A stretch of 22,834 nt of DNA, taken from contig JAGYYN010016356.1 in assembly GCA_021441665.1 (NCBI GenBank), forward strand, positions 1 to 22,834, in the 5' to 3' direction. The notes under the pieces were generated by a model, which was not told where the DNA came from, made no database searches, and worked only from the letters and a program-made list of their open reading frames with translations. This document shows positions 8,622 to 18,375 of this stretch, piece by piece (within the stretch, counting starts at the first letter, position 1; the number at the start of each line of letters is the position of its first letter). The DNA comes from Euplotes cf. woodruffi 2 WChen-2021. Lineage: Eukaryota > Ciliophora > Spirotrichea > Euplotida > Euplotidae. The position numbers were made by a program, and so were the translations under genes.

Positions 8622-9932
8622 ATGGTATTTCAGCTTTATTTTATCAAAGAACTTATTATTTATTTTTTAATTATGCTTTTATAACAAATACAAAAATAGA
8701 ATAATGTTAAGTGAAATTTTAATAATATTCGTGATCTAGATTCCATCAAACCATCCATTTCCATTTAAAAATCAGACATCCCCACATAACTTGATTTCGT
8801 CTTCAGCTGAAGGACCAGTTCCGAGGAATCGGATCAGGTTCGCCTTTGACTGAAGCCAAGGTTTTTACCAAATCGATACGAAAGTGAATCCAAAGAGCTT
8901 CAAGATCCTACGTCTCCTCGGAGTTGGAAGCTTCGGAGAAGTCTTCCTCGTCGAGAAGAAAGCCAACCACAAGCTCTTCGCGATGAAGGTCGTCTTGAAG
9001 GAGAAGATCTATAGCCGTAACTTAAAGAAATACGCGATTTCTGAGCGTAATGTGCTTTGAGCCACCTCCCATCCGTTTGTTGTTAAGCTTTACTACGCAT
9101 TTCAAACCGATGAACGACTGTTCTTAATTCTCGAGTATTGCAACGGAGGTGACCTCAGCCATTATATTGAAAGTGAAGACTGATTCACCGAAGATAAAGC
9201 AAGATTCTATATTGCTGAAATAATCCTTGCGATCGAAGATCTGCATAAACGAGGGATTATCTATCGAGACTTGAAACCTGGCAATATTTTGCTTGATAAC
9301 GAAGGACATGTAAGACTCACCGATTTCGGACTTGCAAAAGAAGGCATTGTTCACACTGACTACTCTGCCAAGAGCTTCTGTGGGTCTTATGCTTACCTTG
9401 CCCCAGAAATGATTAGAAAAGAAGGGCACTCAATGTCGATTGACTGGTACTGAGTCGGCGTTGTTCTTTATGAGCTGATCGTTGGTCTTCCTCCTTACTA
9501 CAACAATAACAAAGACATCTTGATGAAGAATATTTTGCAGGACACTTTAGAAATCCCGACTCACCATTCTAAATAGCGTGAGGGATTTACTATCAAAGCT
9601 GCTAACTAAAAGTCCGAAAGAAAGGCTCGGAAGTGTTAATGGTGCAGAGGATATCAAAAATCACCCCTGGTTTAGCTGTGTCAACTGGGACGATGTTTAC
9701 AATAAACGAGTTAAGCCTTATGATCCCTATCTTCGTTTGTCACAAGAAGAATTACTATACGATATCAGCGCAAGTAAGTTTTTATTTTGTAATGATAATA
9801 GGACATAAAGTGTATACAGAAAGACTTAAGAGCTATATAAGTAATCTGACCCAAGATAACATGGACCTAAAGACTAATAAACTTCGTGGTTGGAGTTATG
9901 ATGCATCTTTTGAAAGTAGAAACAGTCTTTAA
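8622..9932 (+). CDS. AGC-family Ser/Thr protein kinase (AKT/SGK/S6K-like), +1 frameshift inside the kinase domain
   Basis: The catalytic domain is complete: Gly loop [14 protein letters not shown], lysine in [21 protein letters not shown] in [17 protein letters not shown], and [12 protein letters not shown] (Cys is TGA). HPWF follows, then the AGC tail [11 protein letters not shown] and a hydrophobic motif LRGWSYD near the end. The T-loop reads [12 protein letters not shown], so Ser replaces the usual PDK1-target Thr. There is no PH or PX domain; the first 65 residues are Pro/Asn/Ser rich. The frame shifts +1 at AAA-TAG (9571-9576) between the G and H helices. An intron at 9774-9801 (28 nt) precedes the last exon. 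No ATG exists in frame after 8740. The best start is ATG 8622 followed at once by a 115-nt GTATTT intron (8625-8739), which is tentative. AGC kinases act in growth-factor or nutrient signalling; the exact pathway is not determined. Confidence 0.88.
9571..9576 (+). other. +1 frameshift site AAA-TAG inside a conserved kinase domain
   Basis: CAC CAT TCT AAA TAG becomes TCT AAA (T) AGC GTG AGG GAT TTA. This gives [12 protein letters not shown] in the place where AGC kinases have S-x-x-x-(K/R)DLL-x-x-LL. Spacing to both sides is normal and there is no GT donor, so splicing is excluded. Confidence 0.92.
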
Positions 9933-10284
9933 ACTACAATAAATAAATTTTTTACTCAACTTTCAATTTTTTACTATATTTTATATGATAATATAAAGTT
10001 GAACTTGAAGCTATTTGCTAAATTCTACAATATGATATATTTTATAATATAAAATATTTTACCTGAGATTTTATATTATTGTAACATGTAATTATTATAT
10101 ACATTTTAGTATAACTTACAACTATAAAAATATGGGTATAAGCTTTTAATTTGTAATTGTAAGATAACATATAAAATATTAGTTTTAAACATTTATGTTC
10201 TGCTTATAACATTAAAATTTATTGAAATTGCATCATCAATAGGTTGCATATCTTAAAATATCAATTTAACTCACCAGTAATCCT
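9933..10284. other. Spacer between convergent genes
   Basis: Very AT-rich (runs such as TATATTTTATAATATAAAATA) between the kinase stop and the COQ4 stop on the other strand. It holds a full breakage-motif match at 10220. No gene is seen. Confidence 0.5.
10220..10229 (+). other. Chromosome-breakage-like motif (E-Cbs type)
   Basis: TATTGAAATT matches HATTGAAaHH fully. It lies between the 3' ends of two convergent genes, a position suited to chromosome cutting. Confidence 0.3.
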
Positions 10285-11264
10285 TTACACTTTAATTCCC
10301 ATTTCTTTTCTCATTTGGTGGATATTCTTCTCAAAGTACTTTTCAAAGTAAATATTCATATAAAATTTGGATGTTGTTGCTTGCACCACGATACTCGGAA
10401 GATACTGAAATTGCAGTTTGAAATAAGCCGAGCGACTAAGCATAAGTGGTCCGACAAAAGATGCAAATGCGGTCATAGGAAGTCCGGTTTGGATCATTTC
10501 AAACCACTTAATTGCAAGTTCTTCTTCGACCTCAATACCATAGCCAAGTAATGCGTGAACTCAGTCGTGGACTTCTTTGTATCTTTGCAGGACGAATGCG
10601 AGCTCCATATCGCCAACGTACTTTACGAGTGGTCTTTCATCAGGGCTGAAGTTATACTTGGCCATAAAGTTCCAGTAGTGTTTGCCAAAGGTATCATCAG
10701 GAAGTGTTTCTAGCCACTTGAAGTCAATATACTCGTGCTTAAATCTCGGTCTTTCACTAAGGATCTGCCTGCCTTCCTCGCTACTTCTCATTTTTTCTCT
10801 TATTGAGTACAGTGTTTTGATGCCTAAATTAAGCTTAGAAAAGTGGATTTAGTAGTCCGTACTTCCAAGGTCTCCTCAGGCCGATACTCATTCTGCCTTT
10901 TGCGGGTCGAAAAATGCACCGAATGCATTTTTAGCGAACAACTGGATTCTTTTATAGTTGTCCTCTTCGTGGAAAGAGTGCTTCTCGAAGTTCATTACAA
11001 TATCTAAGGAACTGGTTAAAGAGATGGTGATTTACCCTTCATATTCTTCTCAACTTGTGCTTGTCTTGATTCTCTAAATACAAAATCAGTATCGATGATT
11101 ATACTTAAGTAATTCATTTGCTTACTCATCTCGGTGTTGAGTTTGAGTTGTGAAGGTTCTCCTCCTAAAATCACTAAGTCCCATGTCAATTTGATTAATA
11201 CATACCAAAGTGCACAATTGAGAGATTGCTTGAATCTGTATCAACAAATCCTCTTGGCAAGCAT
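10285..11264 (-). CDS. COQ4: COQ4, ubiquinone biosynthesis protein (mitochondrial)
   Basis: Five exons on the minus strand: 11264-11206, 11164-11126, 11073-11036, 11003-10863 and 10823-10285. The introns are 41, 52, 32 and 39 nt, all GT..TAG, and all keep phase. The N-terminus (MLAKRICCYRFKQSL.., RRTFTTQTQ) is a classic Arg-rich mitochondrial presequence. Family landmarks follow: FFDPQKAE, KMRSSEEGRQILSERPRF, LPDDTFGKHYWNFM, RPLVKYVGD and ELAFVLQRYKEVHD. The metal motif H-D-x-x-H-x11-E is HDCVHALLGYG plus a Glu 12 residues later (about residues 178-194). The Cys in HDCVH is a TGA. GLPMTAF and a conserved C-terminal helix complete the usual length. COQ4 works at the inner membrane in the CoQ synthesis complex; in recent work it is linked to C1 decarboxylation/hydroxylation of the ring. 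Confidence 0.93.
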
Positions 11265-11551
11265 TCTGGTGGTAAAAATATTATAATTTCAATTAAATTT
11301 GATAAAATTTACAAAATTAATTCTTTTGATCGCGATTTTCAAAACTAAAATAGAAATTCAGATGTTAAAAATAAAATTGGAATAATATAATTTACGAAAA
11401 GTTAATTAGTACTATAATTGACAACAAAATGAAATATTTTTAAATTATTGACTAAATAAGCTGCTTAATTTTTTTTATATTACAACCACGACAAAATGTA
11501 TGCCAACTATTTATTATGTTAGGATGTTAGACTAACTAACGTATTTTTAGA
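11265..11551. promoter_or_regulatory. Divergent promoter region, COQ4 and phosphatase genes
   Basis: The 287-bp AT-rich spacer lies between two start codons pointing away from each other, so both promoters must be here. A breakage-like motif lies close to the COQ4 start. I see no further conserved element. Confidence 0.45.
11285..11294 (-). other. Chromosome-breakage-like motif (E-Cbs type)
   Basis: AATTGAAATT on the minus strand matches HATTGAAaHH fully and lies 21 bp upstream of the COQ4 ATG. Confidence 0.3.
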
Positions 11552-13240
11552 ATGACAACTACAAAAACTGAATTCCAAGACTGGTCAACAGTCTCTGACT
11601 CAGTTGATAACGAGTATATTGAACTTTTAGAATCTAAAAAACTCGGCAAAAGAAACTCTGTATTGCGTATTGATGCATCTAAAGATGGTGAGGAAGTTGA
11701 TCAGTTTGATTCAATGTGAGCGGACATCAAAAGAAAGCAATTCAAAAAGAAAGATGCATCTTCTATGTACTGCAAGACTCCAGGCAAGCTTCCTTGAAAA
11801 GCTTGTAAGCATTTGCATATACACTTTTCCTTTCAAATTTACCTATTTACGATTTAAATTTGACTCTTTTTGCATAGTAAATCTTTCAAGCGGCGAGGAC
11901 CAAAGAAAGAGGACGAAATCATTTCGATTTGACATGAAGGCTCAGTCTTCAATGTCAGTGATGATGAACGATGATTCCTCTTACCTTGAAAACCAGGTGG
12001 TCTGCAAGTCCAAGGCAAGACTGTTCCGGGAGCTCACATGAATCGTAATGCGGTCTTCCAACTTTATCAAGACCATGCCGCCTGTTGATTTAGTCCAGTT
12101 AGAGCAGAAGAAAGTCTGCTTGCCTCGCAAGCAGATCAGTGGCCCAGACGCAGCTAAAAATAGCAAAAGTAACCAATTATTTTAAGTTTATTGTTATTTT
12201 AGAAAATCGTAAAACAATCATTTTTGATATGGACGAGACTTTGATTCACACACTAGACTCATCGGATAAATGAGAAAAAGCCGATGTCTACGTAAAAGTT
12301 CCAACCGAGGACAACCTCGACATTCGCGAGGTAAGTTAATACAAATCGTCGAGTTTTTAACAAATTTCTCTAGATTGGATTTAACATACGACCATACACG
12401 TATGAATGCCTTAAAGAAGCAAATAAATACTTCGAAGTTGTAGTGTTTACGGCTGGCACTAAAAACTACGCCAACACTGTGCTTGATGTCCTTGATCCGT
12501 CAGGAGAGCTGATCCAGCACCGACTTTTCAGAGACTCGTGAATCGAAGTTAAAGCCGATGAAAGCTCTCTTTTTGTAAAGGATCTTAGAATATTTGAAGA
12601 GAGGAGTTTGGAGGATATCTTTATAGTCGATAACGCAGTGTTTTCCTTTGCTTATCAAATTGATAATGGCATACCTATCCTACCGTTTAGAGAAGACAAA
12701 GGAGATACTGAGTTCCTGCATTTGATCAATATTATGAAAGATATTTCTCAAGAAAACGACTGTAGAAATTTTATCAGAAAAGCATTCAAAATCAACGAAA
12801 TTATGAAGACAGATATAGATTCTTATGTACATCATTACGAGATATCTGACTCAGAAGATGAAGATTTTGACAAAGACGACTGCTTGAATATTATCGCTGC
12901 TTGCCAAAAATCTCTTAACTGAAGTCAACAATCGAAGGATTCAGAAAGTAAATATGCAAATAAAAAAATTAAAAAGAGAAAAAGGCTAAGCTATAAGAAA
13001 GTTAAGAAAGCAGCAAGTTATTATCCAACAAACACGCATAATTTCGAATTAAATCCTATTGAATCATTTGCTCAAAGTCAAAAGGAGATATCATCTTCAC
13101 CTGAGCTGTGACTTTTAGAAGACCTTCAGATCACGCATTCATCTTCAAATAATATTTTTGAAAGTGATGAAGTATCCGACGATCTTTTTGAAAATATCCA
13201 AGTACCAAGTTTAACTAAAACGAGAACAATGTATTGTTAA
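11552..13240 (+). CDS. SCP/FCP-type protein phosphatase (NLI-interacting factor family, HAD fold)
   Basis: Exons are 11552-11804, 11878-12168, 12203-12330 and 12374-13240, with introns of 73, 34 and 43 nt (GTAAGC, GTAACC, GTAAGT; acceptors TAG). The N-terminal part (about 185 residues) is basic and Ser rich with no known domain. The phosphatase domain begins KTIIFDMDETLIH, where the DxDxT motif carries the catalytic aspartates. It continues with IRPYTYECLKEA, VVFTAGTKNYAN and RLFRDSCIE (Cys is TGA). FVKDLRIF, IFIVDNAVFSF and NGIPILPF follow, matching the CTDSP/Dullard family up to the second Asp motif. A long acidic and Ser/Lys-rich tail with TGA codons at 12920 and 13108 runs to TAA 13238. 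Relatives remove phosphate from the RNA polymerase II tail or from lipin/SMAD-like targets; the substrate here is unknown. Confidence 0.9.
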
Positions 13241-13792
13241 TGATATAAATTATCTAAATTTAAATTTAAAAATAGTCGTTGCTATTTCAAATCCTCCCTG
13301 TCCCTCCTTTCCGACCCAATGCGTTGATTGTTATTAATAATCTCAGATAGATATCATCGAGATGGTAGTCGAAGTTTACTTAATAAAAATAGGATAAGTA
13401 TAAAATGTGTAAAGGCAGTTACAAAATCGTTCAAAAATCTTCGCTAATCTCAGCAGTTAAAATACTGCCTAATAAGCCCATCAGCTGTTATTTTATAAAG
13501 CATCTATATTATTCTATTTGTAATCGAGCCAATGCACAAATAATTAACACGCGGAGATTAGTGATTTTTATTCAGACTGCAAAAGACCGTGGTTTTGGTA
13601 TTTGGTACTACGCGCGAATTATGCAGATTAAACGACTTGATTTCTATATTATGCGGATCTATATCAGCTGTTTTAATTGTCTATCCTTCGCTCCATTTTC
13701 TATATATAGTTTTCAACACTCGTTGAAAGCAATCGCAAAGTTCGTGACTACTGTATACTTCATGTCGCAGTGTTTTTAAGTGCAGAGAGGGG
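13241..13792. other. Spacer between convergent genes, with one open frame
   Basis: The 552-bp region separates the 3' ends of the phosphatase and DHHC genes. It contains the 124-codon frame at 13405 and a small stem with GCAGT/ACTGC arms (13453-13468). Otherwise nothing is recognised. Confidence 0.5.
13405..13779 (+). CDS. Doubtful 124-codon ORF
   Basis: The open frame from ATG 13405 to TAA 13777 uses no TGA. The predicted protein is basic and rich in Ile/Tyr/Phe (for example LDFYIMRIYISCFNCLSF) with seven Cys, no clear membrane topology and no known motif. Codon choice lacks the Lys/Glu/Asp-rich style of the neighbours. It lies wholly between two convergent genes. With only two stop codons in this code, frames of this length can arise by chance. 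Confidence 0.2.
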   Translation: MCKGSYKIVQKSSLISAVKILPNKPISCYFIKHLYYSICNRANAQIINTRRLVIFIQTAKDRGFGIWYYARIMQIKRLDFYIMRIYISCFNCLSFAPFSIYSFQHSLKAIAKFVTTVYFMSQCF

Positions 13793-15519
13793 TTAATCAG
13801 CGATATTAGCACGCTTGTAATATTGATAAAAATTCACAAATAGCATGGCTATTTCATGTACTGAGTCGAGTCAGGGATTTGCTTTGAGAAGTCGGTTGAT
13901 GAGTTCTGCATTATCTTTGATTTTAGAAAAACAAACGTCTGCAATTTTGGCGTTATCGGTGTAATCGTTAAGTCGTGAAAACTTTCCTCAAACTAAAGAA
14001 TTATGTGATTTAGTTACGTTTGGAGTCTTTACTAATTTTGAGACAGACTGAGAGTATTTGTGCACACGACGTGATTTAAGCCTGCTATTTTGAACTATAT
14101 CTATCAGCAAACGAGAATGAAAGATTCTGCTTATTTGATTCGATAATTTTTAACTTTGATATCTGAACAGGACTATGAAAGTTCAAATAAAAAGAGCCAT
14201 CGATATTTTGAGATGGATCTGTAAGATTTTGATGGCAGGCATCTTGCTCAATATCTATACAGTCAGTCAGTTTTTGAGCTTACCAAACACTAAAGAATGC
14301 TTTATATTACCTTCAGACTCGTCTAATTTATTTCATTCGATCATATCAGGATTATCGCTCAAATTGTGTTCTTGATAAGACATCAAATGGTTTTGAGTGA
14401 TTTCTTTATCATTTTCTGGCGTTTCTTTGATTTCATCGAGCTGAAACTTAAACTTCGATCGAGAGCTGGAGTCTACATTTATTCTAGCTAAATGTCACTT
14501 TCTTACCTTTGACAGAGCGCTTGCTTTCCCTGTTGCTCTAAATAAACACCAGTTGTATTTGGCCTTTGGAAACATACAAAAATACAAGGCAAAAGTAATG
14601 ATTTAGTTAGCTTAAAATGAAAAACTTTGAGCCTATTAAATATCAAAGCTATCAAAGTCTAAAAATAAGAATGATTTATTACACTTCATGGCCGATTTGC
14701 GCTTTGCACTTGGACTGGAATAATAGACGAGCTTTTGTTATTTTGTCCTTTGATATACTGGTACGTGGTAATTCCTTTCGTCCAAAGGATCATATGAAAA
14801 ATAAGGAGGTTTGTGACTCCCACAATCACACAAAGATTGTGAATTGCCATAACTGCCATTCATATCCTGTACACCCACATTATGCTGCTCGGACTCATAA
14901 TCGAAGAGTACTTCAAAGTCGCTTGGTTGACGTCACGCTCAGAGTAGACGTAGTGAAGTACTATTACGACTAAGTAAAAGATACTATACGCAAAAGCTAA
15001 AGTTCACAGGGAAATGAATATTTTATAGTTTTTCTTGCCGATTCAGTTGTTCAGCCATTTGCAGTGGTGGTCGAAGCCTTCAACACATCTGTTTCAAGCA
15101 GAGCAGTGCTTCGACGAATTGCTGACTCTTGTCTCGCATATTTTACAATAACTTAGCAGCTCGTTTATTGGATCGTCAGGATCTATTTCTTCGAGTTTAA
15201 AGTTGTTCTTTTTATCGACGTAATAGATTGGGTCTGTCGGGTCAAGGGCTGTGCCAGCTATATATACTGCAAGCGAAATAATTAGCAGGACTGAGTACAA
15301 AATCACAACCGGGATTTGGTAATCTGGCCTTGGGGATAGCGAAACAGGAACAATAGCATAGAATATGATAATACTGATGAAGTAAGCAATCCATGTTGCA
15401 ACTTGGTATAAGTGTGGAGGACATTCGAGTCCGTTTTTGTGAACTTTTCGGTTCATGAAATTCTTATTTCTCAAAGCAATCTCACTGTTCCTTTCTTGAG
15501 TTCTAAATTCAACATCCAT
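13793..15519 (-). CDS. DHHC palmitoyltransferase, ZDHHC1/ZDHHC11-like
   Basis: ATG 15519 opens an exon to 14683 that encodes the whole catalytic core. A cytosolic N-terminus is followed by KNGLECPPHLYQVATW, typical of ZDHHC1/11. TM1 is about residues 37-60 and TM2 about 69-92. The Cys-rich domain starts at YCKICETRVSNSSKHCSAC and contains the DHHC tetrad at residues 150-153 (GFDHHCKWLNNCIG). TM3 and TM4 follow, then TTYQYI. TGA codes the zinc-domain Cys at 15096-15094 and the Cys in NNCIG. Likely further exons are 14658-14507, 14483-14311 and 14254-13793, with introns of 24, 23 and 56 nt; the first of these joins is the least certain. The tail is long and hydrophilic and needs a +1 shift at AAA-TAG (14090-14085) before TAA 13795-13793. 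The enzyme attaches palmitate to protein cysteines at endomembranes. Confidence 0.9.
14085..14090 (-). other. Predicted +1 frameshift site AAA-TAG in the DHHC gene
   Basis: On the minus strand AGT TCA AAA TAG is followed, after skipping T, by AGC AGG CTT AAA TCA CGT CGT. About 95 further sense codons, including TGA Cys codons, lead to TAA. Both flanking frames have gene-like codon use. Confidence 0.75.
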
Positions 15520-15774
15520 GTTATTACTTTTCAAGAAAATATATCAATTTTATTTAATTAATGAGAACTGATAGTTGAACAGAATCCCTGAATATTAAGT
15601 ATGCAACTTTTAAAATTTTAAAAGGAAAAATATTACTCCATTTTCATAATCTAAAAAGCAAGGGTTCGAAAATTTCTGAATAAAGGCAAATTTAGTTTTG
15701 ACATTTCTGTGAGAAAATAATTAGTTATTTGAATTAATCATTGATGAATCATCAAATAGAAAAGAATTGAATTC

Positions 15775-16696
15775 TTAGTTTTCTTCAGAAAACCATGGAT
15801 GCTCCAGAGCTTGCGCAGCTGAAAGTCGGTCTTCAGGATTATAACTCATACATTTTGATATTAAATCCTGTAGTTTGGGACTCTTCCTTCTCCAGTCAAC
15901 TTTTCTAAAGGGGATTTCCCCGTCACTATAGGTGTAGTTCTTGACTTGGGTTGGCTTATAAGCCACGGTCATCTCATAAAGTATGAGGCCGTAGCACCAC
16001 ATATCAACTTCAGTGCCAATTATTCAGTTGTGTTTGACTTCTGGAGCAATATGTCCGATTGTTCCCGAGACGTCCTTAATCAGAACTTTGTTTCCCTTAT
16101 GCACATCTCAGATGTAAGATAGTCCAAAATCGGAAATCTTGACTGAGATTGCGTCATCTTCTTCATTTCACAGCATGTTCTCGAGCTTTAAATCTCCATG
16201 AATAATTCCTTCGCTGTGAATGTAAGCCAGGCCTTCGAGTATCTCCTTTGCGAGCTTCTTCAGCAGTGCTTGGTCTTCAATAGGGGTGTGGTGTTCGCAA
16301 ATCAGATCGGATAGATACGTAGCCTTGTTAGCATACTCAAGGAAAAGATCTAAGTCTTCATCACTCTCAGTGTATTCATAGAGCTCGATCACGTTCTTAT
16401 GTTTTAGATTAGCGTGAATGGCGCATTCTCTCTTCGCAGAGATCTTCACATCGTCAGATAGCAGCTTGCTCTTGACCGTAGATTTCTTGATGACTCTCTA
16501 TACGGAAACTAATTAATACGAAATTAAAAGTTTGACGTCACTGGTTAAAACTCGAAATTAATTAATAAGATTTAATGCAATAAATTCGCTTAGATTCATT
16601 GATCTTCGATATTCTTCCAAATGTAACCGAAGCTTCGCTGTTGTCAAAACTAAGCCTTTTAATAAACGAGGCGACGTGAGGTAGTGAGAGAGCCAT
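15775..16696 (-). CDS. Protein kinase with HGD instead of HRD; interruption after strand beta-3 unexplained
   Basis: ATG 16696 starts MALSLPHVASFIKR, then a Gly-poor nucleotide loop SEASVTFGRISK and KRIYCIK at about 16571. After a gap the second exon (from about 16497 to TAA 15777-15775) gives VIKKSTVKSK and the alphaC Glu in AKRECAIH. It continues with HGDLKLENML, DFGLSY, GTIGHIAPEV, DMWCYGLILYEM and ALEHPWFSEEN. TGA codes Cys or lies next to conserved sites at 16166, 16106 and 16022. Lys, Glu, catalytic Asp, Asn and DFG are all kept, so it is probably active. The Arg before the catalytic Asp is Gly, a non-RD feature that usually removes control by activation-loop phosphorylation. The gap has a good acceptor (GTATAG) but no GT donor. 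A GC..AG intron (16578-16494) would give YFIKKS. The family is not assigned. Confidence 0.8.
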
Positions 16697-17018
16697 CAAA
16701 GAAAGAAGACAAGCACGCTTTATTCATTTCACAATTTCAAAAATATAAAAATAGTACCCAGAAAGGAACAACCATGAATCAAATAGAATTTTTTGATGAA
16801 TTTTATATCTAAATTTTCTTAAAGAATACTCTATGTTTTTCTTATCAATATGTGATAAATAAGCCAAGCCATCACTTAAAGCAGCCGTTGAGCTGCAGCT
16901 TACTCCAGCTCAATAGAGCATGGTAAGATTTTTATTGGGTTTTGAATACTAGATGAGAAACTATACCAATGACAAATCGAATGATCGATTTTAAGCTAAA
17001 AAATATTTAAAATATTGC
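16697..17018. other. Spacer with one strong hairpin
   Basis: AT-rich spacer between the kinase start and the cyclin-like gene's stop (both minus strand). TTGAGCTG (16888-16895) and CAGCTCAA (16906-16913) form a perfect 8-bp stem with a 10-nt loop. No gene was found. Confidence 0.5.
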
Positions 17019-18375
17019 TTATAATACCACCTCTGTCAATCTGGAAATCAAAATTTGTAAAGGTACTTAGCCTCAGCCATTTCGTGCAGCTGGGATCTTT
17101 GTTTTTCAGCTTTTGAGTCCAAAAATAGCAATTCTTCAAATGGAAAAAGGATATTAAGAACTTTAAAGATCTTGGCTCCTGACTTGCCGCAGACTTCTAT
17201 CTAAAATATGCCTTAAAAATATCATTGGCAGGCCTCGAGCAGCAAATCAAAGATCAGCGCCAGTTTATTTGGATCTATTGTTTCAGTCGCAGATGTGTAT
17301 ACCAAAATATACGAAAATTGAGATCAAATTTAGGTGAATAAGATATTAAGCGGAAATACAATCTTTTTAAAGATCGTACTTTACCACTAAGCATTGACTT
17401 AATATGAAAAGTGTTGATTTTAGCGACTCAAGGCAAGCAAGAGCCAAGCATAGTAATGCAATCGTGATAATCTGCCTAAAATCATAGTATTTCACATATT
17501 TTAAAAGATCTCTGGTTCTTTATTATAAAATCAGGATGTTTATGATACGCAGTTGGCCAGGGTGACTGGAGTTAAAGATTTTTAAAGCAAAAATACAAAT
17601 AAACTATCTTTACTGCAGTAAAAATCTGCTCAGCGAGAAACTAGCGTAATTTTTATATATGATAAATGCTAAATGCAGACTGCCAGTTGCTTATTTTTAA
17701 GTTGGAATACGTCATTATTTGAAAAGATGCTCGTATCTAAACTACTAGTAATTTCCGCTTAAAAATAGAGTAAAGATCCTGAGCTCGAGTGAAATATTGT
17801 ATCAAATTGCTAAAAATCGATGTCGCAGCGATCTTATTCAGGTTTTTAAATCAAGATTATAGAAAGTTATTTTATAAAATTTTTAGATACAATTTGCTTT
17901 AAAAATCAGGGGAAGTGAGCAGCAAGGATCTTTAAATAAAGAAAAGATATTGGAAAAATACAAAATAATCGAAAGTGTAATGGTTATTGATATTATATAT
18001 TATGGTTGCGTTACGGCCACCAATATAACGAATCAGAATTTTGCCTACCTTTTGACTCTCACTTCATGAAGCAAGATATACGATAGTCGGGCTAAGTATC
18101 TCTTCATATAATTTTTTGTCAATTACATACTTCTGAGCTATTAAGTAGCTCTTAGGTGCGAACTCAAATCATTTTCCATATTGTCCATAGCCAAAAAAGT
18201 TATCTTTGTTGGCTTCTTTCTCTTGATTTGAATCTTCACTCATGAGTTCATGGATGTCAATGAAGCTTCTAGATCTGCATCTCTTCGAAAAGAACTGGTA
18301 GTTGTTTTTAGCTGCTTTTTTGAGAGCGAAATCAACCTCAACATCGATGTCTAATGTATCCTTTACTGCAAACAT
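17019..18375 (-). CDS. Cyclin-like protein, many small exons
   Basis: Exon 1 (18375-18049, 109 codons) is firm and ends at a GTAGGC donor. Its last part, KSYLIAQKYVIDKKLYEEIL then SPTIVYLASCSESQ, has the pattern of cyclin-box helices 2-3, as in cyclin C/H (A-x4-KRF ... P-x2-V-x-LASK-x-E). TGA codes Cys at 18171-18169. Further exon pieces on the minus strand are about 17842-17746 (KIAATSIFSNLIQYF), 17475-17385 (IITIALLCLALACLESLK, like IALACLHVAC of cyclin C) and about 17300-17228 (DPNKLALIFDLLLEAC). The end is 17200-17067 and 17040-17019, joined by a 26-nt intron, with TAA at 17021-17019. The middle joins are unresolved and a further AAA-TAA (minus, near 17728-17723) may be a slip site. If it is a cyclin, a CDK partner is expected; which one is unknown. 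Confidence 0.5.

Noticed and set aside
10847-10855. In-frame TAA in COQ4 as recoding
   Set aside because: A 39-nt intron (10862-10824) removes it and restores the conserved spacing of COQ4.
15657-15675. GGTTCGAAAAT as a tRNA T-loop
   Set aside because: No matching stems or acceptor arm around it; no tRNA found elsewhere in the window.
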